Positions 7,322-13,772 of a DNA stretch of 45,361 nt are shown here, piece by piece. The position numbers were made by a program, and so were the translations under genes. The notes beneath the pieces are model-generated. The model did no database searches. It was not told the DNA's origin and saw only the letters and a list, made by a program, of their open reading frames with translations. Source of the stretch: an uncultured Phycisphaerales bacterium (GTDB lineage: Bacteria > Planctomycetota > Phycisphaerae > WQYP01); the NCBI GenBank assembly GCA_903845195.1, contig CAIMWO010000092.1, forward strand, positions 1 to 45,361, in the 5' to 3' direction. Each line of letters opens with the position of its first letter. Position 1 is the first letter of the stretch.

Positions 7322-8156
7322 CCTGGCCACGCCTAGGGAACTCGAAGCCGCCCGTCGATTGATCGATGCGGAGGGGTCATCGATGCAGACTGCCGATGCC
7401 GCGGGACTCGACGAGTTGGCGGTGGAGCGAACGCTGGCCCAAATGTCTACGACCATCTCGGCGTTGCGTGTGTGGCGCGACGCACACGCGGCGGCCACGG
7501 CTCTGGAGTTGCCTGCCCGCAGATCGCATCGCCTTCATTGGTTTGCCGGCATTTCCGCGGCGGCAGCGGTGTTTATTGTTGCGGCGATTCTGGTGGTCGT
7601 CATAGCGCAACAGCGGGGCGACCTGCCGGGGAACAGGTCGCGTGCCGAAGAATTTACATGGACTGCCCTTCTCCCGGCGCGTGATGCCGCACCGATACAA
7701 AGTGTTGCCATCCGGTCTGACCCGTGGCCGGAACGCGGCACCGTCGGAGGTGGCGCCCCCGGTGGCATTGACAGCGCAAGCGGCCTGATTGGGGGCCATG
7801 CGTCAAATGCCGGTGTTTCGGAAGTACCGGCGCTCCGGGCGTTTCAACGGCAGTTTTCTTTCGCGTTCAACATTCCGCTCGATCTGCCCCCAGACTGGGC
7901 TTTCATACGCGGGCGCGCCGTTTCGCCGACGGTTGTTCAACTCATTTACCAAGCGGATGCGCATCAACTGGATGTCTTCTTGACCGCGGATTCAGGCCCG
8001 GATATTCCGTTCAAGGAAATCCGGCGCGACGGGGCATCGCTGGTCGCAGGCCGGCGTCATCACACAGCTATTGCTTTCCGTGGAGGTACTGCCTCGGCGG
8101 AAATGTGGGCCAGGATTGTTGACCAACTCACTGCTCAGAAAAAGGAAGAACCATGA
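7311..8156 (+). CDS. Putative transmembrane anti-sigma factor
   Basis: A 281-residue protein with a cytoplasmic N-terminal domain of about 75 residues, one membrane helix near 76-98 (FAGISAAAAVFIVAAILVVV) and a long extracytoplasmic domain. Its position, overlapping the ECF sigma gene, and its topology are those of an anti-sigma factor, though no ZAS zinc motif (HxxxCxxC) is visible. I prefer GTG 7311 because GGAG at 7301-7304 is correctly spaced for it; the ATG at 7305 is two codons upstream with no usable site. The stop overlaps the next ATG (ATGA). Confidence 0.65.
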   Translation: MRADLATPRELEAARRLIDAEGSSMQTADAAGLDELAVERTLAQMSTTISALRVWRDAHAAATALELPARRSHRLHWFAGISAAAAVFIVAAILVVVIAQQRGDLPGNRSRAEEFTWTALLPARDAAPIQSVAIRSDPWPERGTVGGGAPGGIDSASGLIGGHASNAGVSEVPALRAFQRQFSFAFNIPLDLPPDWAFIRGRAVSPTVVQLIYQADAHQLDVFLTADSGPDIPFKEIRRDGASLVAGRRHHTAIAFRGGTASAEMWARIVDQLTAQKKEEP

Positions 8157-9481
8157 AACTGACTGTTTTCGTTGCTGCCGCTCTGCTGGCGGCGACAGCT
8201 TTCACGTTTGGCGACGTCGCGCCCGATCCGCTCGTGACCGGCGGGGCCGGCCTTACGGCCAAGGACGCCAAAGACATTACGGTCGCCATGACGGAAGAAG
8301 TCGTGGACCTGACGCCGTCGGCAGAGAAGAATGTCGTCACCGCGGTGTTCACGCTCAAGAACAATTCGGACGCGCCGGCGAAGCTCGAAGTGGGGTTCCC
8401 GGATTATTTCAAAATGTCGCTGCAGGATTTTGCGGTGGAGATTGACGGCCAGAAACAACTTGCCGAGGTCAAGAAAGAATCGCACAGCGACGGCGGGCAT
8501 AAGATCCTGTTTGAATATTGGATGTGCTGGCCGATGACGTTTGAAAAGAACCAGGAACGCACCGTCAACGTTTCTTATTGGGTGAAGACCGAGGCGAGCC
8601 GAACCGGTCTCTGGCAGGAACGGCTTCCAGACGACCTCAAGGCGAAGGTCAGCACGTTTGAAAGCGGATACGTTCTGCGTACCGGTGCTGCATGGGCTGG
8701 AAATATCGGCAAAGCCACGATCAACATCCACTACAGCAAAGACCTGAAGAAGTCGCAGATGATTTCAACCAACCCCAAGAATGGTTGGAAATACGACGCG
8801 GCCAGCGATACCGATACGCTGGTCGCCAAAGATTTTGAACCGGTGGCCTCCGACTATGATTTGCCCGTATCCGTCCGCAGTTCGGGTGGCGTCACGGCGA
8901 CGGCCGAAAAACCCAAACCCGGCGCCATCGGTGATATCTCGTATACGTTCCGGCTTTCATCCGAGAAAGAAATTGCCTCTCTGCTCGAAACGGCGATCAA
9001 AGAGCAAAAACTTGATCCGTGGGCGATGGAATATCTTCTCGACGCAGTGGAAAAGAAGAACGTCCTCAACCTGCCGAAAGAGGAGCAAGCGCAGCGTGTT
9101 GCAGCCATTCTGGAATGGACTGTTCCGCCGCTGGGGCCCACATTCAAACAGCAAGTTGCCGAGGGTGCGAATAGCTATAAGGATCACACCATCATCTCGG
9201 CGGGGGCCGAAGCCATTCTGGAGAAGCTCTACGATCGGGTCGCGAAGCATTACGATGCGACCCACCAGGCGGAGAAATCTCTGGCGCTGGCCAAGGCACG
9301 GCAGCAGTTCTTCAAAAACATCGTGGATCGCGAGGCGTTCTACTTTGACAGCGGACGCTGGCCCAAGAAGGGCTCTTTATGGGGCCAGTATCAATCTCAT
9401 CGCGCGACGTATAAAGGAATTTGCGAGGATGTCGCGCGGCGTGAGGCTGCACCGGCGAGCGTGCCGGCGACTGGGCAGTAA
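8153..9481 (+). CDS. Secreted protein co-translated with the sigma/anti-sigma pair
   Basis: A 442-residue exported protein with signal peptide MKLTVFVAAALLAATAFTFG. The next part is beta-rich: EVVDLTPSAEKNVVTAVFTL, NNSDAPAKLEVGFPDYFKMS, EYWMCWPMTFEKN and RTVNVSYWVKTE. This resembles DUF4424-like domains in which exposed beta sandwiches follow a signal peptide, but I cannot assign it firmly. The C-terminal third is helical with many Lys/Glu. It overlaps the anti-sigma gene by four bases, so translation is coupled and it may sense or execute the envelope response. Confidence 0.6.
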   Translation: MKLTVFVAAALLAATAFTFGDVAPDPLVTGGAGLTAKDAKDITVAMTEEVVDLTPSAEKNVVTAVFTLKNNSDAPAKLEVGFPDYFKMSLQDFAVEIDGQKQLAEVKKESHSDGGHKILFEYWMCWPMTFEKNQERTVNVSYWVKTEASRTGLWQERLPDDLKAKVSTFESGYVLRTGAAWAGNIGKATINIHYSKDLKKSQMISTNPKNGWKYDAASDTDTLVAKDFEPVASDYDLPVSVRSSGGVTATAEKPKPGAIGDISYTFRLSSEKEIASLLETAIKEQKLDPWAMEYLLDAVEKKNVLNLPKEEQAQRVAAILEWTVPPLGPTFKQQVAEGANSYKDHTIISAGAEAILEKLYDRVAKHYDATHQAEKSLALAKARQQFFKNIVDREAFYFDSGRWPKKGSLWGQYQSHRATYKGICEDVARREAAPASVPATGQ

Positions 9482-9623
9482 ATGCGTGTGGCGCCGGGGT
9501 TTTGCCGGTCAGCGCTGTGCAAAGATAACGATACCCACGCAGGAATCCGGCACTCGGTTCGACCCCATCGAGTACGAAACGTAGTGGATCGGACCGGGCG
9601 AAAATGAGGGAAGGTAAAAAGAG

Positions 9624-9659
9624 CAACCCCGGCGGGTCTTCATTGAGCCGCCGGGGTTG
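9624..9659. terminator. Bidirectional terminator
   Basis: A perfect 12-bp stem, CAACCCCGGCGG (9624-9635) with CCGCCGGGGTTG (9648-9659). A-rich sequence lies to its left (a T-run for the minus strand) and T-rich sequence to its right. It sits between the convergent genes ending at 9481 and 9695 and can serve both. Confidence 0.8.
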
Positions 9660-9694
9660 TCATTATTTTCGGGAAGGGGTTAGGGTTTGAGAAG

Positions 9695-10396
9695 TTACGC
9701 TTTGCGGCGACGGCGAGCGAGGAGGCCGACGGCGCCAAGGGCCAGGAGGCTGAGCGAGGCGGGTTCGGGAATTTCCGAGACGACAAGGGCATTGAGCTGA
9801 TAATAGCCTGAATTAAGAACGAGGTTCTGTGTCGTGGCGTCGGCCGTAAATGTACCGAGCACATACCCACCGAGCGGGCCAGTTTGAAAGCTATACAGCT
9901 GGGAATCAGAAACATTCACGCCGTCAGAGCCTTGCATGTAAATCGGAGCACCATACGGCGGGTATTGGCCGAAAACACAAAGCATCAGAACTTGATAGGT
10001 GGTTCCGGAGGTGAGACCCTTGAGCGTGATGTTCCCATCACCTTCGTTACTATACATTGCGGAGTCGAGGATGGCATCGTAGTTCGCATCTCCGGAGGTT
10101 CGGCCGCCGAGCCAGCCACCCGAGTCGTGCTGGCGTGTTATGTCGACATAGGCATCCGTGTGTGCATAGGCGTATTCGTTGCGGTAGAGAAAGTCGATTC
10201 CAGCCACGGTGACGTCGGCACTGTTTCCGCCGGAGATCGCATACAAGACATTGGCCGCATCAGGCAGGATGCTCGTGTCGCTGAAGGTGTTATTGGACCA
10301 GGTAATGGCGGCGGCATTTGCCGACGCGGCCATCACTCCCAGCACACCGGTTACCGCAACTGCCATCGCCAATGCACGCATGCTCGTCGTTCTCAT
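9695..10396 (-). CDS. PEP-CTERM sorting-domain protein
   Basis: A 233-residue secreted protein with signal peptide (MAVAVTGVLGVMAASANA within the first 30 residues) and a C-terminal PEP-CTERM signal: the motif IPEPASLSLLALGAVGLL followed by ARRRRKA. Such proteins are recognised by an exosortase and leave the cell surface or join extracellular matrix. The body is Gly/Tyr/Asn-rich without a catalytic motif (GVNVSDSQLYSFQTG, NLVLNSGYYQLNALVVSE). GAGGAG precedes the ATG. It is the only PEP-CTERM gene in the window, and no exosortase is present. Confidence 0.85.
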   Translation of the reverse strand: MRTTSMRALAMAVAVTGVLGVMAASANAAAITWSNNTFSDTSILPDAANVLYAISGGNSADVTVAGIDFLYRNEYAYAHTDAYVDITRQHDSGGWLGGRTSGDANYDAILDSAMYSNEGDGNITLKGLTSGTTYQVLMLCVFGQYPPYGAPIYMQGSDGVNVSDSQLYSFQTGPLGGYVLGTFTADATTQNLVLNSGYYQLNALVVSEIPEPASLSLLALGAVGLLARRRRKA

Positions 10397-10894
10397 ACAC
10401 TCTCCTCTTCATTAATTTGAGCCGGGGTTCAATCTCACCCACACAAACCAAACGAATAGCCACATTGACTATCCGCGGATGTCCATAACGCAGCCTTTGG
10501 CGCATCAACAATGCGCGAAGGATACGGATCAGCTCACGCCATAAATTGGCGGAGACCGTAACTCTCTCTCTTGCTCTTGGAAATTGTCCCGACGCACGAA
10601 CGACATGAAGGCGGGAGTTCACCCGCCAAGCCGCTCTCCCCCTACAGCGTTCGTCTCACAGAAATGGCTTCAGACGGAACGCTCCAATGCTCAATTTCAC
10701 TATGGCTCAAGAATTCGCCAAGTCAAATAAATTTCGTAGAAAATCTGATTAAATGGTGAGATATCGAGATTGAGGGCCCGCCATACGCGCCAGCGCGGCG
10801 TCAGAATATTAATCTGGCCGTGTCACCGTAGTCGCCAGCTTCCTGCCCCGCTCCCCTTGGTCAACAGCCCCCCGCCGTTTCACGAGCCGCTATC
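10397..10894. other. 498-base intergenic region with small palindromes
   Basis: This is the upstream region of the PEP-CTERM gene and the downstream region of the UDG gene's stop, both on the minus strand. It contains CGCCA-TAAAT-TGGCG (10537-10551) and GGCGGG-AGTTCA-CCCGCC (10610-10627). Either could be an operator or part of a leader. I see no gene, no clear -10/-35 and no terminator with a T-run. Confidence 0.4.
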
Positions 10895-11806
10895 TTATTT
10901 CGCCGCCATCCCCAGCACCTTCATCACCTGCTGCAGATCGCTCCAGACTTTGCCGCGGTTTTCGGGGGTGTAGGCGCGGAGGACGAAGGCGGGGTGGTAG
11001 GTGGGCATGAGGGGCAGGCCGCGATATTGCCGCCAGGTGCCGCGGATTTTCATCACGCCTTCGGTTTCACCGATGAGGTATTTGATGGCGGGTGCGCCGA
11101 GCGTGACGATGACTTTGGGGCGGATGATTTCGATCTGGCGGTGGAGCCAGGGGAGGCCGCGGGCGGCATCTTCGGGGGTGGGCGGGCGATCCTTCACGCG
11201 GCCGAGGGTTTCATCCCATTCGGCACAGCGTAGTTTGACGATGTTGGCGATGTAAATTTGCTGGCGCTGAAAACCCATCGCGACGATCATCTTGTCGAGC
11301 AGTTGGCCGGACCGGCCGACGAAGGGGCGGCCGAGGCGGTCTTCTTCGACTCCCGGGCCTTCGCCGACGAAAACGATGGGGGCATCGACATCTCCTTCGC
11401 CGGGGACGACTTTGGTGGCGAGATCATTGAGGAAGGGGGCGGAGGCGGCACGGAGTTCCGATTCCCATTGGGCGAGGAGGGCGATTTTCTGATCGCGTGA
11501 GAGCGGGGGGAGGTCGGCGAGATCGCCGGCGGGAATGGGGGGAAGTGCAACGGCAGTGCGCGAGCGTGGGGCCATGGAAGGTGTTTCCAGATTGGGTCGC
11601 GTGGCAGGAACGGGCGGGTGAACTGCCGGCCTGGATTGAGGGACCGCGCGCTGTGGGACTGGGTGGGCTGGGGTTGCAGGCGGGCGGGCGACAGGAGCGG
11701 CTGGGGGGGGGGGATTTTTCTTTGGGGCAGGGATTGGAACTTCCGCCGCACCGAGTGCAGCGTCAGTTTCCAGCCATTGCCGAACGATCTTGCGACTATC
11801 CGCCAT
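10895..11806 (-). CDS. Family-4-like uracil-DNA glycosylase lacking the Fe-S cysteines
   Basis: A 303-residue protein. Residues 1-100 are a Pro/Ala-rich low-complexity extension; the UDG fold follows. Motif A is GEGPGVEEDRLGRPFVG (148-164), then QLLDKMIVAMGF, IYIANIVKLRC, PWLHRQIEIIRPKVIVTLGA and motif B with TYHPAFVLR (His271). This is the family-4 (UdgA-like) layout, which excises uracil from DNA. Family-4 enzymes carry four Cys for a [4Fe-4S] cluster; here there is only Cys194 in the whole protein. It is 32 bases after the DUF3467 gene and may be co-transcribed. Confidence 0.8.
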   Translation of the reverse strand: MADSRKIVRQWLETDAALGAAEVPIPAPKKNPPPPAAPVARPPATPAHPVPQRAVPQSRPAVHPPVPATRPNLETPSMAPRSRTAVALPPIPAGDLADLPPLSRDQKIALLAQWESELRAASAPFLNDLATKVVPGEGDVDAPIVFVGEGPGVEEDRLGRPFVGRSGQLLDKMIVAMGFQRQQIYIANIVKLRCAEWDETLGRVKDRPPTPEDAARGLPWLHRQIEIIRPKVIVTLGAPAIKYLIGETEGVMKIRGTWRQYRGLPLMPTYHPAFVLRAYTPENRGKVWSDLQQVMKVLGMAAK

Positions 11807-11838
11807 GAACGCACCGCCGGACTAGTTTGGAAGGCGAC

Positions 11839-12168
11839 TCAGGCCTGTTTGAGGCGGCGACGGGGATCGAGTTCGATGGTGCCGAACTGCTGTTCGAGCC
11901 GCTGGACGACCTGCGAGAGATGCAGGGCGAGTTTTTTGGCGGCGAAGGGGCTCATGTAGACGCGACTGGAGAGGTCCATGATCATTTGATCGTTGCGGGC
12001 GGGATCCTGCATGATGACGCCGATGTCGACGATCACTTCTTCGGCATTGGGGCTGACGCGCACGGCGGCCACATTGCTGTAGACCGTGTGCATCTTGTCT
12101 TCGCGCACCTGGACCTGCACCTGCTGCTGGGCGGGGGCGGCTGCGGGAGTCGGGTTAATTTCGGTCAT
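11839..12168 (-). CDS. DUF3467-family protein
   Basis: A 109-residue protein. ATG 12168 has AGGAG upstream; the longer open frame to 12333 is rejected because it crosses the promoter region. After a Gln/Ala-rich start comes the DUF3467 domain: VYSNVAAVRVSPNAEEVIVD, then SRVYMSPFAAKKLALHLSQV and VVQRLEQQFGTIEL. Function is unknown; the family is common in Bacteroidetes and planctomycetes. It is divergent from the phosphofructokinase gene and followed by the UDG gene. Confidence 0.8.
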   Translation of the reverse strand: MTEINPTPAAAPAQQQVQVQVREDKMHTVYSNVAAVRVSPNAEEVIVDIGVIMQDPARNDQMIMDLSSRVYMSPFAAKKLALHLSQVVQRLEQQFGTIELDPRRRLKQA

Positions 12169-12328
12169 GTCGTTTCTCCTGAATTTGGGTAGCCTGCAAA
12201 TCGGGTCAAGGTGGTGGAGAATAAACGAGGCAGGCAGGAAAGTACAACATTCGCGGCTATTGCGCCGCGAAAAAATCGAAAGAATTGCCCCCGATTCGCC
12301 TGTGCAGGAGATAGGCCTTTGCGAGCGC

Positions 12329-12357
12329 TCCACAATTTATTTTACTTCCCCTATACT
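12329..12357 (+). promoter_or_regulatory. Likely promoter of the phosphofructokinase gene
   Basis: TCCACA (12329-12334) and TATACT (12352-12357) are 17 bases apart, giving a predicted start near 12364 and a leader of about 40 bases that includes AGGAG before ATG 12404. Confidence 0.5.
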
Positions 12358-12403
12358 GCTGGGCTGGCCTTGAACTTCGGTCTTATTTCTCAGGAGTAGT
12401 CTC

Positions 12404-13645
12404 ATGGCAGGCAATGCCGTCATCGGTCAATCCGGCGGACCCACCGCGGTTATCAACCAGTCGTTGGTGGGCGTCATCGAAGCGCTTTCCGCAGCCCAGA
12501 AGGCGGGGAAGATCGGCAAGATTCTGGGCGCCAAGCATGGCGTGCGCGGGATCGTGAATAATGATTTTCTGGCGCTCGACAATCTCTCGAAAGATCTGCT
12601 GGAGCGGGTGGCGCAGACGCCGTCATCGGCGCTCGGGTCGACGCGCGACAAGCCGGACGAGGCGTACTGCCTGAAAATCTTCGAGTCGTTCAAGAAGAAC
12701 AACATCACGAATTTCTTCTACATCGGCGGGAACGACTCGGCGGATACCGCCCGCATCACCGCGGAGATGGCCAAGGCGGCGGGCGTGGCGCTCAACGTGT
12801 ACCACGTTCCGAAGACGATCGATAACGATCTGCGTACGACGGACCATTGCCCGGGCTACGGCTCGGCGGGCAAGTTCGTGGCGCTGGCGCACCAGGGGGA
12901 TGATGCGGACAACCGTTCGCTGCCGGGGATCAAGATCAACTGCATCATGGGGCGGGATGCAGGGTGGCTGACCGCGGCGGCGGCACTGGCGCGGGTTGAA
13001 GAAAATGACGGACCGCACCTGATCTATCTGCCGGAGGTGGATTTTTCGGAAGAGCGTTTCATTGCGGACGTCGATCGCGTTTTCGGCAAGCTGGGGCGTT
13101 GCATCATCGCGGTGTCGGAAGGTGTGCGTTACAAGGCGGACGACAAGAAATCGCTGCTGGCGGAGAAGATCATGTCCGGCGGCGAGGTGGATGCGCACGG
13201 CAACCGGCAGCTTTCGGGATCCGGGGCGCTGGCGGACTACCTGACGAACCTGATCAAGGAAAAGCTCGGGAAAGTCATCGAAGGGCGGACGGGCAAGGCG
13301 CCGAAGCTGCGGGTGCGGGGTGATACGTTCGGATACCTGCAGCGGTCGTTCCCGACGATTGTTTCGGAATCGGATGCGTTCGAAGCCCGTGAGTGCGGGC
13401 GGCGAGCGGTGCAGTATTCGCTGACCGCACCGGAAGGTCTCTCGAGCGGATCGGTGGCGATGAAGCGGACCTCTGATAGCCCATACAAGATCGATTTCTT
13501 CCCGACGGCGCTGTCCAACGTAGCGCGGCAGACCAAGCACATGCCGGTGGAATGGATCGTCAATGGCAACGACGTGTCGGCGGCGTACATCAAGTATGCC
13601 AAGCCGCTGGTCGGACCGGTGCCGAAGCCGGGGAAGTTGTTCTGA
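12404..13645 (+). CDS. pfp: Pyrophosphate-dependent phosphofructokinase
   Basis: A 413-residue enzyme that phosphorylates fructose 6-phosphate using PPi, reversibly. The N-terminal nucleotide loop AVIGQSGGPTAVINQS is followed by GGND (108-111), PKTIDND (136-142) and MGRDAGWLT (182-190). Lys in PKTIDND and Asp at GGND mark the PPi-dependent subtype; ATP enzymes have PGTIDND and GGDGS. AGGAG precedes the ATG. Its convergent neighbour is a proton-pumping pyrophosphatase that also uses PPi, so PPi metabolism is grouped here. Confidence 0.92.
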   Translation: MAGNAVIGQSGGPTAVINQSLVGVIEALSAAQKAGKIGKILGAKHGVRGIVNNDFLALDNLSKDLLERVAQTPSSALGSTRDKPDEAYCLKIFESFKKNNITNFFYIGGNDSADTARITAEMAKAAGVALNVYHVPKTIDNDLRTTDHCPGYGSAGKFVALAHQGDDADNRSLPGIKINCIMGRDAGWLTAAAALARVEENDGPHLIYLPEVDFSEERFIADVDRVFGKLGRCIIAVSEGVRYKADDKKSLLAEKIMSGGEVDAHGNRQLSGSGALADYLTNLIKEKLGKVIEGRTGKAPKLRVRGDTFGYLQRSFPTIVSESDAFEARECGRRAVQYSLTAPEGLSSGSVAMKRTSDSPYKIDFFPTALSNVARQTKHMPVEWIVNGNDVSAAYIKYAKPLVGPVPKPGKLF

Positions 13646-13647
13646 CG

Positions 13648-13679
13648 GAAGCAAGAAGTTAGAAGTAAGAAGCAAGAAG
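13648..13679 (+). repeat. Heptanucleotide tandem repeat, GAAGNNA
   Basis: Four consecutive 7-base units, GAAGCAA, GAAGTTA, GAAGTAA and GAAGCAA, followed by GAAG, begin three bases after the phosphofructokinase stop. They end at the base of the terminator stem. On the minus strand they form a pyrimidine-rich tract that may help terminate the pyrophosphatase transcript. Similar arrays with other units are at 24166-24186 and 32241-32320. Confidence 0.8.
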
Positions 13680-13718
13680 GGCCCGGGAAGTCGCATTTCC
13701 CGGGCCCTTTATTTTTTG
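13679..13718. terminator. Terminator between convergent pfp and pyrophosphatase genes
   Basis: A perfect 11-bp stem, GGGCCCGGGAA (13679-13689) with TTCCCGGGCCC (13697-13707), is followed on the plus strand by TTTATTTTTT. The minus-strand side has the TTCTTGCTTC-like tract from the heptamer repeat. Confidence 0.9.
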
Positions 13719-13772
13719 CGGGGTCGCTGCATCGGAGATGGAACACATTGACCCTGACCAACGAAATGCGCG

